Assembly: GCF_002939385.1 (NCBI RefSeq)
Contig: NZ_MULI01000077.1
Location: 1 to 32,390, forward strand
Origin: Streptomyces sp. MH60
Lineage (GTDB): Bacteria > Actinomycetota > Actinomycetes > Streptomycetales > Streptomycetaceae
DNA length: 32,390 nucleotides
Direction of reading: 5' to 3'
Positions 22,170 to 29,327 of this stretch are shown piece after piece. A program made the translations under genes and the position numbers. The notes below the pieces were generated by a model. That model was not told where the DNA came from, ran no database searches, and saw only the letters and a program-made list of their open reading frames with translations. The number at the start of each line of letters is the position of its first letter. Within the stretch, counting starts at the first letter, position 1.

Positions 22170-22424
22170 TCACCCTCCTGCGAACGGCGGGAGCACCTCG
22201 ACCGTGCCGCCCTCGGCCAGCCGTACCGTCTCATGCCCGCGGGTGCCCACGGGGTCGCCGTCGACGAGGAACGAGCAGCGCAGCAGCACGCGCGTGAGTT
22301 CGCCGGGGTGGCGCTCGCGGACCGCGCCGAGCGCGTCGGCCAGCGTCACCGCGTCGTACGGCTCCTCGGCCACCCCCGCCGCGGCCTTCGCGGCCGCCCA
22401 GTAGCGCACCGTGACCTTTGCCAT
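22170..22424 (-). CDS. MoaD/ThiS-family sulfur-carrier-like protein
   Basis: This 84-residue protein has the ubiquitin-like beta-grasp fold and ends in the diglycine GG that is adenylated and thiocarboxylated in sulfur carriers. The motifs VRYWAAAKAAAGV and VEVLPPFAGG are typical of MoaD. Whether it serves molybdopterin synthesis or another sulfur pathway is unclear because no MoaE, ThiF or MoeB gene is adjacent. AAGGA precedes the ATG. Clustering with CysA and DUF1416 nearby is suggestive only. Confidence 0.88.
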   Translation of the reverse strand: MAKVTVRYWAAAKAAAGVAEEPYDAVTLADALGAVRERHPGELTRVLLRCSFLVDGDPVGTRGHETVRLAEGGTVEVLPPFAGG

Positions 22425-22460
22425 CTCGTTCCTTCGTCGTCGGCGATGAACAACGTCAGG

Positions 22461-23321
22461 CTAGCCCGCTCTGGCCACCGCCCAGTCGCCGATGCGGTCG
22501 AGCAGCTCCTCGCCGGAGGCGTTCTCGGCGTGGCCCATGCCGGGCTCCAGCCAGAGTTCGCCGTGGTCACCGGCCGCCTCGGCCAGCATCCGGGGGTGGT
22601 CGAGGGGAAAGTAGCCGTCCCGGTCGCCGTGCACGACGAGCAGCGGCCTCGGGGCGATCCGGGGCACCGCCTCGACCGGCGACAGCGGCACCGGGTCCCA
22701 GTCGCGGTGGTGGATGCGGGTGCGCAGGCCGTAGCGGCCCACCAGGCGCCCGGCGGGGCGCATCACCAGCCAGTGCAGCCGGCGCATGGGTGCCGTGCCC
22801 CGGTAGTACCAGCGGGCGGGGGAGCTGACCGACACGACGGCGTCCGTGCCCGCCGCGTCGTCGTCGGCGTACAGCGCGGCGTGCCGCAGGACCACCGAGC
22901 CGCCCATGGAGAAGCCGACGGTCACCACGCGGGTGTGCCCGAAGCCGCGCGCCCAGGCGACCGCCGCCGCCAGATCGAGCACTTCGCGGTCCCCCACGGT
23001 GGACCGCCCACCGGACGCGCCGTGGCCCCGGAAGGAGAACGTGACCACGGCGCCGTGCCGCGCGAACGCCCCCGCGATCCGCCGTACGTGCGGCCGGTCG
23101 GCGTCGCCCGTGAACCCGTGTGCGACGACGAAGACCAGGTCAGAGGGATCGCGCCCGGTCCCTCCCGGCTCGTACACGGCGTCGATGGAGACACCGTCGG
23201 CCGTACGGAGGAAGGTGCGCGCGGGCGTGCGGCGCGGCGCTCCCCGGGGCGTCTCGGCATGCGGACGATTGGCTGGACCACGGGTGGAACGCGCCACATG
23301 ACCCGGCGGTCGGTTGCTCAT
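22461..23321 (-). CDS. Alpha/beta hydrolase
   Basis: This 286-residue serine hydrolase has the oxyanion segment VVAHGFTGD, the nucleophile elbow GFSMGG, the acid in HGDRDGYFP and the catalytic histidine in GMGHAEN. The first 35 residues are basic and probably disordered. The substrate is unknown. The ATG at 23321 is used. An upstream frame to 23423 crosses the putative glnR regulatory region. It is divergent from glnR and is followed by the MoaD/ThiS-like gene after 36 nt. Confidence 0.88.
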   Translation of the reverse strand: MSNRPPGHVARSTRGPANRPHAETPRGAPRRTPARTFLRTADGVSIDAVYEPGGTGRDPSDLVFVVAHGFTGDADRPHVRRIAGAFARHGAVVTFSFRGHGASGGRSTVGDREVLDLAAAVAWARGFGHTRVVTVGFSMGGSVVLRHAALYADDDAAGTDAVVSVSSPARWYYRGTAPMRRLHWLVMRPAGRLVGRYGLRTRIHHRDWDPVPLSPVEAVPRIAPRPLLVVHGDRDGYFPLDHPRMLAEAAGDHGELWLEPGMGHAENASGEELLDRIGDWAVARAG

Positions 23322-23395
23322 GTCGGCTATTCTGCTGGGCAGAGGACTCGGGCAACGTAGCCCCCGGGTCCTTTTGTGCTTCCGGGAGCGATGCC

Positions 23396-23428
23396 GGGCG
23401 GTCGTCGGGCGGTCGTCGGTCATTCACC
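23396..23428 (+). promoter_or_regulatory. 11-bp-phased repeat with a PHO-box-like unit upstream of glnR
   Basis: Two perfect copies of GGGCGGTCGTC (23396-23406, 23407-23417) are followed in register by GGTCATTCACC. The last unit fits 10 of 11 positions of the Streptomyces PhoP unit G[GT]TCAYYYR[GC]G. From memory, PhoP represses glnR directly in S. coelicolor. The remaining gap 23429-23534 holds no other clear signal. Confidence 0.5.
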
Positions 23429-23534
23429 TCCCGGACGCGCCGCGGGCCCCACGGGCACGGGACCCGCACCCGCACGACCTGTACGAAGCAGTGCCGCAAA
23501 CGTCCTCGCAGGGACCCAGGAGGAACCAGACGTT

Positions 23535-23591
23535 ATGGGCGAGCGAACCGGGCACGACCACGAACCGTCCCAGGCAGGTGGGGCGCGATGA
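23535..23591 (+). CDS. 18-codon upstream ORF overlapping the glnR start
   Basis: An ATG 11 nt after a perfect AGGAGG opens a frame of 18 codons (MGERTGHDHEPSQAGGAR). Its stop overlaps the glnR start as ATGA. The ribosome binding site is much stronger than the one directly before glnR. Translation of glnR by coupling from this frame is therefore plausible. The peptide may have no function of its own. Confidence 0.5.
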   Translation: MGERTGHDHEPSQAGGAR

Positions 23592-24406
23592 GTTCTCTGC
23601 TGCTCCTGACCAACGCCCTCCAGCCGTCGACGGAGGTGCTCCCCGCTCTCGGCCTGCTGCTGCACAACGTGCGTGTCGCCCCCGCCGAGGGCCCCGCCCT
23701 CGTCGACACCCCGGGCGCCGACGTCATCCTCGTCGACGGCCGCCGCGACCTCCCCCAGATCCGCAGCCTGTGCCAGTTGCTGCGCTCCACGGGCCTCAGC
23801 TGTCCGCTGGTGCTCATCGTCACCGAGGGCGGGCTCGCCGCCGTCACCGCCGACTGGGGCATCGACGACGTCCTGCTCGACACCGCCGGTCCGGCGGAGG
23901 TCGAGGCGCGGCTGCGGCTGGCCACGGGCCGCCAGCAGCTCGGCGGCGACGACTCCCCCATGGAGATCCGCAACGGCGACCTGTCGGTGGACGAGGCGAC
24001 GTACTCCGCGAAGCTCAAGGGCCGGGTCCTGGACCTGACCTTCAAGGAGTTCGAGCTGCTGAAGTACCTCGCCCAGCACCCCGGCCGCGTGTTCACCCGC
24101 GCGCAACTGCTCCAGGAGGTGTGGGGCTACGACTACTTCGGCGGCACCCGCACGGTCGACGTGCACGTGCGGCGGCTGCGCGCCAAGCTCGGCCCCGAGC
24201 ACGAGTCGCTGATCGGCACCGTCCGCAACGTGGGCTACCGCTTCGTGACACCGGAGAAGCCCGAGAAGGGCGAGAAATCCGAGAAGACCGAGAAGGCCGG
24301 GAAGAGCGAGAAGCCCGAGAAGTCGGAGGAGGCGGAGCCGAAGAGCGCCGGGGACCGGTCCGACACGTCGGCGACAGCGGCGGGCGCGAGGTCATCCAAG
24401 GTGTGA
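23588..24406 (+). CDS. glnR: GlnR, global nitrogen regulator (OmpR-type)
   Basis: This 272-residue protein is the atypical orphan response regulator of nitrogen metabolism. It controls glnA, glnII, amtB, nitrate and urea genes. The receiver domain has the N-terminus MSSLLLLTNALQPS and the conserved Asp50, but it lacks the usual phosphorylation pocket. A winged-helix effector domain covers about residues 130-225 (FTRAQLLQEVWGYD, then TVDVHVRRLRAKLG). The C-terminal 45 residues are a Lys/Glu-rich run of imperfect EKxEK repeats, longer than I recall for other GlnR proteins. The start overlaps the upstream ORF. Confidence 0.95.
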   Translation: MSSLLLLTNALQPSTEVLPALGLLLHNVRVAPAEGPALVDTPGADVILVDGRRDLPQIRSLCQLLRSTGLSCPLVLIVTEGGLAAVTADWGIDDVLLDTAGPAEVEARLRLATGRQQLGGDDSPMEIRNGDLSVDEATYSAKLKGRVLDLTFKEFELLKYLAQHPGRVFTRAQLLQEVWGYDYFGGTRTVDVHVRRLRAKLGPEHESLIGTVRNVGYRFVTPEKPEKGEKSEKTEKAGKSEKPEKSEEAEPKSAGDRSDTSATAAGARSSKV

Positions 24407-24436
24407 TACGCCCTGCCCGGAGCGGGTCCATCCGCG

Positions 24437-24442
24437 TAGACT
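24437..24442 (+). promoter_or_regulatory. Leaderless-type -10 of the LacI-family gene
   Basis: TAGACT is followed by CCGCGC and the GTG at 24449. No clear -35 is visible. Confidence 0.5.
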
Positions 24443-24448
24443 CCGCGC

Positions 24449-25471
24449 GTGGCCAAGGTGACTCGGGATGATGTGGCGCGACTGGCGGGGACTTCCACCG
24501 CCGTCGTCAGCTACGTCATCAACAACGGACCCCGGCCGGTCGCCCCGGCCACGCGCGAGCGTGTCCTCGCCGCGATCAAGGAACTGGGGTACCGCCCGGA
24601 CCGGGTCGCCCAGGCCATGGCGTCGCGGCGCACGGACCTCATAGGCCTGATCGTGCCGGACGCGCGCCAGCCGTTCTTCGCGGAGATGGCGCACGCGGTC
24701 GAGTGGGCCGCCTCCGAGCGCGGCAAGATGGTGCTCGTCGGCAACAGCGACTACGTCGGCGAGCGCGAGGTGCACTACCTGCGCGCCTTCCTCGGCATGC
24801 GGGTCTCCGGCCTGATCCTGGTCAGCCACGCGCTGAACGACAACGCCGCCGCCGAGATCGACGCCTGGGACGCCCGGGTGGTGCTGCTGCACGAGCGCCC
24901 CGAGGCCATCGACGACGTCGCGGTCGTCACCGACGACCTCGGCGGTGCCCAGCTCGCCGTACGGCACCTGCTGGAGCACGGGTACGCGTACGTCGCCTGT
25001 ATGGGCGGCACCGCCGAGACGCCGTCCGTCGGCGACCCGGTCTCCGACCACGTCGAGGGCTGGAAGCGCGCGATGAAGGAGGCCGGGCTCTCCACCGAGG
25101 GCCGGCTCTTCGAGGCGCCGTACAACCGCTACGACGCGTACCGCGTGGGTCTGGAGCTGCTCTCCGGGCCGCAGCGCCCGCCCGCGATCTTCTGCTCCAC
25201 CGACGACCAGGCGATCGGCCTGCTGCGCGCGGCCCGCGAGCTGCGCATCGACGTCCCCGGCGAGCTGGCGGTGGCCGGTTTCGACGACATCAAGGAGGCG
25301 GACCTCGCCGATCCGCCGCTGACGACGGTCGCCTCGGACCGGTCGGCGATGGCGCGCGCCGCCGTGGACCTGGTCCTGGACGACGGCCTGCGGGTGGCGG
25401 GTTCCCGCCGCGAGCGGCTGAAGGTGTTCCCGTCGCAGCTGGTGGTACGGCAGTCCTGCGGCTGCGCGTAG
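24449..25471 (+). CDS. LacI-family transcriptional regulator
   Basis: This 340-residue protein has a LacI helix-turn-helix and hinge (about residues 2-60, VTRDDVARLAGTSTAVVSYV and GYRPD). A periplasmic-binding-protein-like effector domain follows, with CSTDDQAIGLLRAAREL and VAGFDDI. The sugar or other effector is unknown. It ends CGCA, with two cysteines that are unusual for the family. It follows glnR by 42 nt but has its own leaderless-type promoter. No transport operon is adjacent. Confidence 0.93.
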   Translation: MAKVTRDDVARLAGTSTAVVSYVINNGPRPVAPATRERVLAAIKELGYRPDRVAQAMASRRTDLIGLIVPDARQPFFAEMAHAVEWAASERGKMVLVGNSDYVGEREVHYLRAFLGMRVSGLILVSHALNDNAAAEIDAWDARVVLLHERPEAIDDVAVVTDDLGGAQLAVRHLLEHGYAYVACMGGTAETPSVGDPVSDHVEGWKRAMKEAGLSTEGRLFEAPYNRYDAYRVGLELLSGPQRPPAIFCSTDDQAIGLLRAARELRIDVPGELAVAGFDDIKEADLADPPLTTVASDRSAMARAAVDLVLDDGLRVAGSRRERLKVFPSQLVVRQSCGCA

Positions 25472-25493
25472 GACACCGCCCCGACCTCCTCGC

Positions 25494-25519
25494 CCGGCGC
25501 CCTTATCCGGCGCCCTTAT
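25494..25519. repeat. Perfect 13-bp tandem duplication CCGGCGCCCTTAT
   Basis: The two copies are 25494-25506 and 25507-25519. They lie between the LacI-family gene and the HtrA gene. Each contains the palindrome GGCGCC. Confidence 0.6.
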
Positions 25520-25547
25520 ATCGGGCATACGAGGTTCTGCCGGGCTT

Positions 25548-25573
25548 CTCAGGCAGCCCTCAGGCCGCTCTCA
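25548..25573 (+). promoter_or_regulatory. Three CTCA repeats at 11-bp spacing upstream of the HtrA gene
   Basis: CTCAGG at 25548, CTCAGG at 25559 and CTCATA at 25570 are exactly one helical turn apart, as expected for tandem dimers of an OmpR-type regulator. The response regulator gene of that type at 26713 is the natural candidate. The repeats end 18 bp before the HtrA start. Confidence 0.5.
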
Positions 25574-25591
25574 TACGGGGGCGGGAAGCTC

Positions 25592-26635
25592 ATGGACATG
25601 ACCGAGAGCCTCCGCCACGACGGCGAGTACGAGCACGCGAACCCGTACCAGGGACCCCACCAGCACGCCTCCTCTCCCGTCAGCCCGGAGTGGCCGCCCC
25701 CGCCGGCGCAGCCGCCCGGGAACCACCCCACGCAGCCCCTGCCCGAGCCGCCGCACGGCAGGCGTCCGGCCCGGCGGCGCGGTCCCGCCGCCCTGCTGGT
25801 CGCCGTGGCGATCGTCGCGGCGGCCGTCGGCGGCGGCACGGCGTACGGCATCCAGGAGCTGGCCGGCGGCGACACCGTCGCTTCCGGCTCGGCCAGCACC
25901 AACGTGGTGCCCTCCAGCCAGAAGGGCACGGTCTCCGGCGTCGCGAAGGCGGTCAGCCCGAGCATCGTCGAGATCAACGCCACCTCGAACGCCGGCTCCT
26001 CCACCGGTTCCGGTGTGATCATCACCGACGACGGCGAGATCATCACCAACAACCACGTCGTGTCCGGCGCCTCGTCCGTCAAGGTGACGACGAACGACGG
26101 CAAGCAGTACACCGCCGAGGTCGTCGGCACCGACAGCAAGAAGGACCTCGCGCTGATCAAGCTGAAGGACGCCTCCGGCCTCGAGGCCGCCACCCTCGGC
26201 GACTCCGACGGCATCGGGGTCGGCGACCAGGTCGTCGCCATCGGCTCCCCCGAGGGCCTGACCGGCACCGTGACCAGCGGCATCGTCTCCGCCCTGAACC
26301 GGGACGTGACCGTCTCGACGGACGAGGGCCAGCAGCAACAGCAGCAGCGGCAGGGCGGCCAGTGGCCGTTCGAGTTCGGCGGGCAGCAGTTCAACGGCGA
26401 CACCGGCTCGTCCACGACGACGTACAAGGCGATCCAGACCGACGCGTCCCTCAACCCGGGCAACTCCGGCGGCGCGCTGATCGACATGAACGGCAACATC
26501 ATCGGCATCAACTCCGCGATGTACTCGGCGACCGAGTCCTCCGCGAGCGCGGGCAGCGTGGGCCTGGGCTTCGCCATCCCGATCAACACGGTGAAGGCCG
26601 ACCTGCCCGAGCTGCGGGCGGGCGCGAGCAACTGA
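25592..26635 (+). CDS. Membrane-anchored HtrA/DegP-type serine protease without PDZ domain
   Basis: This 347-residue protein has a cytoplasmic His/Pro/Gln-rich tail (1-65), one membrane helix (about 66-86) and an external trypsin-like domain. The catalytic triad is His155 in NNHVV, Asp185 in KKDLALIKL and Ser292 in NPGNSGG. A Gln-rich insert (about 246-270) lies in the loop before the last strands. The chain ends after the protease domain, so the usual C-terminal PDZ domain is missing. The nearest arrangement known to me is mycobacterial PepD beside MprAB, which suggests envelope stress response. An ATG at 25598 is an alternative start. Confidence 0.9.
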   Translation: MDMTESLRHDGEYEHANPYQGPHQHASSPVSPEWPPPPAQPPGNHPTQPLPEPPHGRRPARRRGPAALLVAVAIVAAAVGGGTAYGIQELAGGDTVASGSASTNVVPSSQKGTVSGVAKAVSPSIVEINATSNAGSSTGSGVIITDDGEIITNNHVVSGASSVKVTTNDGKQYTAEVVGTDSKKDLALIKLKDASGLEAATLGDSDGIGVGDQVVAIGSPEGLTGTVTSGIVSALNRDVTVSTDEGQQQQQQRQGGQWPFEFGGQQFNGDTGSSTTTYKAIQTDASLNPGNSGGALIDMNGNIIGINSAMYSATESSASAGSVGLGFAIPINTVKADLPELRAGASN

Positions 26636-26712
26636 GCGGGCGCGAAGACGTGCGACGCTGAAAGCGTTGACACCCCGTACCCGTACCCGACCGCACCCGA
26701 GGACCCGAGCCC

Positions 26713-27453
26713 ATGAGCCCCGCAGACGCCGACCGCGACCGCGAGATCCAGCGCATCCTGATCGTCGACGACGAGCCGGCGGTCCGCGAGGCCCTCCAGC
26801 GCAGCCTCGCCTTCGAGGGGTACGACACCGAGGTCGCCGTCGACGGCGCCGACGCGCTGGAGAAGGCGGCGGCGTACCGGCCCGACCTCGTCGTCCTGGA
26901 CATCCAGATGCCCCGCATGGACGGCCTGACCGCCGCCCGCCGCATCCGCGGCGCGGGCGACCTGACGCCGATCCTGATGCTGACGGCCCGCGACACGGTC
27001 GGCGACCGGGTGACCGGCCTGGACGCGGGGGCGGACGACTACCTGGTCAAGCCGTTCGAGCTGGACGAGCTGTTCGCCCGCATCCGCGCGCTGCTGCGCC
27101 GCAGCTCCTACGCGGCGGCGGTGGACGCCACCGCCGAGGACGACGACACCCTGAGCTTCGCCGACCTGACCATGGACCTGGCGACCCGGGAGGTCACCCG
27201 CGCCGGACGCCCGGTGGAGCTGACCCGCACGGAGTTCACCCTGCTGGAGATGTTCATGGCGCACCCGCGCCAGGTCCTCACCCGGGAGCAGATCCTGAAG
27301 GCCGTCTGGGGCTTCGACTTCGAGCCGTCGTCGAACTCCCTCGACGTGTACGTCATGTACCTGCGCCGCAAGACCGAGGCGGGCGGCGAGCCGCGCCTGG
27401 TCCACACCGTCCGCGGCGTCGGCTACGTCCTGCGGCAGGGCGGCGCGGAGTGA
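26713..27453 (+). CDS. OmpR-family response regulator (MprA-like)
   Basis: This 246-residue regulator has a receiver domain with the phosphoacceptor Asp63 in VVLDIQMP, the acidic pair VDDEP and the lysine in LVKPFEL. A winged-helix domain ends in VHTVRGVGYVLR. The layout and the neighbouring protease and kinase match the MprA branch. GAGGA precedes the ATG by 9 nt. The stop overlaps the kinase start (GTGA). The gap 26636-26712 contains the dyad ACGCT/AGCGT and a TTGACA hexamer at 26667 with no good -10. Confidence 0.92.
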   Translation: MSPADADRDREIQRILIVDDEPAVREALQRSLAFEGYDTEVAVDGADALEKAAAYRPDLVVLDIQMPRMDGLTAARRIRGAGDLTPILMLTARDTVGDRVTGLDAGADDYLVKPFELDELFARIRALLRRSSYAAAVDATAEDDDTLSFADLTMDLATREVTRAGRPVELTRTEFTLLEMFMAHPRQVLTREQILKAVWGFDFEPSSNSLDVYVMYLRRKTEAGGEPRLVHTVRGVGYVLRQGGAE

Positions 27454-28874
27454 GAGGCGTCGCCCGCCGGGTCCGGTCCCTGCCCATCAGGGCGCGACTG
27501 TCCCTGCTGGTGGCGGCGGCGGTGGCGTTCGCGGTGGCGGCGGCGGCGGTCGCCTGCTGGTTCGTCGTCAAGAGCGTGCTGGTCAGCTCGCTGGACGAGG
27601 CCCTGAAGGCCAACCGCATGACCAGGCAGCAGGTGAGCCAGTACGTCGACCTGCGCACCGGCGCCTGCGCCCACGACCCCGTCACGCACGAACAGAACCC
27701 CTTCGGCTCGTCCGTACAGCTCGTGGACGGCACGGGAGGGAGCTGTCTCATCATCGGCACGCGGGAGGTGCCGCTCAGCGACGCCGACCACGCCGTGGCC
27801 GAGGGCAGGTCCACCGACGCGTTGCACGACGCCACGGGGGCCGACGGTGCCCAGTACCGGGTCTACACCTACAGCGTGCTGCCCGAGCTGGGCGTGGCCG
27901 TCTCCGCCGCGCGACCGCTGGGCGAGGTCAACAGCTCCCTCAACGACCTCGCCCTGGTGCTCGTGATCGTCGCGGGCGCCGGAGTCCTCGGCGCCGGCGC
28001 CGCCGGGCTGTGGGTGGCCCGCACCGGGCTGCGTCCCGTCGACGAACTCACCGAGGCCGTCGAGCACGTCGCCCGCACCGAGGACCTCACCGTCCGCATC
28101 CCCGTCGCGGACGACAGCGACGACGAGATCGCCCGCCTCTCCCGGTCCTTCAACAGCATGACCTCGTCCCTGGCCAGCTCCCGCGACCTCCAGCAGCAGC
28201 TCATCGCCGACGCGGGCCACGAACTGCGCACCCCGCTCACCTCCCTGCGCACCAACATCGAGCTGCTCACCCGCAGCGAGGAGACGGGCCGCCCGATCCC
28301 GGAGGCCGACCGCAAGGCACTGCTCGCCTCGGTGAAGGCGCAGATGACGGAACTGGCGGCGCTCATCGGGGACCTCCAGGAGCTGTCCCGCCCCGACACC
28401 GGCCAGCACGAAGGCCGCACCCGCATCCTCGCCTGGCACGACGTCGTCGAGTCGGCGCTGCGCCGCGCCCGCCTGCGCGGCCCGGAGCTGGCGATCAACG
28501 CGGACGTCCACCCCTGGTACGTACGGGCGGAACCGGCCGCCCTGGAACGCGCGGTGGTCAACATCCTGGACAACGCGGTGAAGTTCAGCCCGGAGGGCGG
28601 CACCATCGACGTACGCCTCGCCGACGGCGTCCTGACCGTCCGCGACCACGGACCCGGCATCGCCGCCGACGAACTCCCGCACGTCTTCGACCGCTTCTGG
28701 CGCTCCCCGAGCGCCCGCGCCCTGCCCGGCTCGGGCCTGGGCCTGTCCATCGTGGCGCGGACGGTGCAGCAGGCGGGCGGCGAGGTGACCCTGCGACCGG
28801 CGGACGGCGACGGTACGACCGCCACGATCCGGTTGCCCGGGGCCCCGGTGCCGCCGCCGGAACGAGGGCTCTAG
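27450..28874 (+). CDS. Sensor histidine kinase (MprB-like)
   Basis: This 474-residue kinase has two membrane helices (about 16-41 and 167-189) around an external sensor domain with cysteines at about 73 and 99. A HAMP domain follows. The dimerisation domain has His257 in ADAGHELRTPL, and the ATPase domain has NILDNAVKFSP, DHGPGI and GSGLGLSIV. The GTG start overlaps the regulator stop by 4 nt. It should phosphorylate the 26713-27453 product. The open frame further upstream is only the shadow of the regulator gene. Confidence 0.92.
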   Translation: MRGVARRVRSLPIRARLSLLVAAAVAFAVAAAAVACWFVVKSVLVSSLDEALKANRMTRQQVSQYVDLRTGACAHDPVTHEQNPFGSSVQLVDGTGGSCLIIGTREVPLSDADHAVAEGRSTDALHDATGADGAQYRVYTYSVLPELGVAVSAARPLGEVNSSLNDLALVLVIVAGAGVLGAGAAGLWVARTGLRPVDELTEAVEHVARTEDLTVRIPVADDSDDEIARLSRSFNSMTSSLASSRDLQQQLIADAGHELRTPLTSLRTNIELLTRSEETGRPIPEADRKALLASVKAQMTELAALIGDLQELSRPDTGQHEGRTRILAWHDVVESALRRARLRGPELAINADVHPWYVRAEPAALERAVVNILDNAVKFSPEGGTIDVRLADGVLTVRDHGPGIAADELPHVFDRFWRSPSARALPGSGLGLSIVARTVQQAGGEVTLRPADGDGTTATIRLPGAPVPPPERGL

Positions 28875-28916
28875 GCTCGGCCCGGAAGAACTGCTCTTCG
28901 GTGACTGGGGGACCTG

Positions 28917-29300
28917 ATGGGGACCGAACACCTGCTCAAGGGCCTGCCCGAGGACGCGGACCTGCGGCGCGCGGACTCCCTGGCGCGGGAGATCTTCTCG
29001 GACGTCGCCAACAAGTGGGCGCTCCTGATCATCGAGGCGCTCGGCGAGCGCACCCTGCGCTTCGGCGAGGTGCGCGGCGAGGTCGAGGGCATCAGCCACA
29101 AGATGCTCACCCAGAACCTGCGCATGCTGGAGCGCAACGGCCTGGTCGACCGGACGGTGTACCCGACCGTGCCGCCGAGGGTCGAGTACACCCTCACCGA
29201 ACCGGGCCGCGCCCTGCGCGCCACGGTCGACGCCCTCTGCGACTGGACCCACCGGCACCTCGGCCACATCGAGGGCGCCCGCCGGAGTTTCGACGGCTGA
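28917..29300 (+). CDS. HxlR-family winged-helix regulator
   Basis: This 127-residue MarR-like HxlR protein has the family pattern NKWALLIIEALGERTLRFGEV, read over helix 1 and 2, then ISHKMLTQNLRMLERNGLV. The wing RTVYPTVPPRVEYTLTEPG follows. A GGGGGA ribosome binding site precedes the ATG. Many HxlR proteins sense aldehydes or thiols through a cysteine. The only cysteine here is in LCDWTH near the C-terminus. It is convergent with the 5'-nucleotidase gene. Confidence 0.9.
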   Translation: MGTEHLLKGLPEDADLRRADSLAREIFSDVANKWALLIIEALGERTLRFGEVRGEVEGISHKMLTQNLRMLERNGLVDRTVYPTVPPRVEYTLTEPGRALRATVDALCDWTHRHLGHIEGARRSFDG

Positions 29301-29311
29301 CGGGCGCCCTC
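29271..29311. terminator. Bidirectional hairpin at the HxlR/nucleotidase junction
   Basis: GAGGGCGCCCG (29271-29281) and CGGGCGCCCTC (29301-29311) pair over 11 bp. The left arm and the loop lie inside the HxlR coding sequence. It can serve both convergent genes. Confidence 0.65.
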
Positions 29312-29327
29312 CCGAACCCGCTGCCGC

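Noticed and set aside
24247..24340. GAGAAG repeats as a CRISPR-like or mobile repeat array
   Set aside because: They are codon repeats within the glnR tail, irregular in spacing, with no spacers.
26667..26672. TTGACA as -35 of the response regulator gene
   Set aside because: No TANNNT hexamer lies 16-19 nt downstream, so a promoter cannot be supported.
26667..28874. A 735-codon frame suggesting a regulator-kinase fusion
   Set aside because: The N-terminal part is out of frame with the response regulator. The kinase starts at the GTG overlapping the regulator stop.
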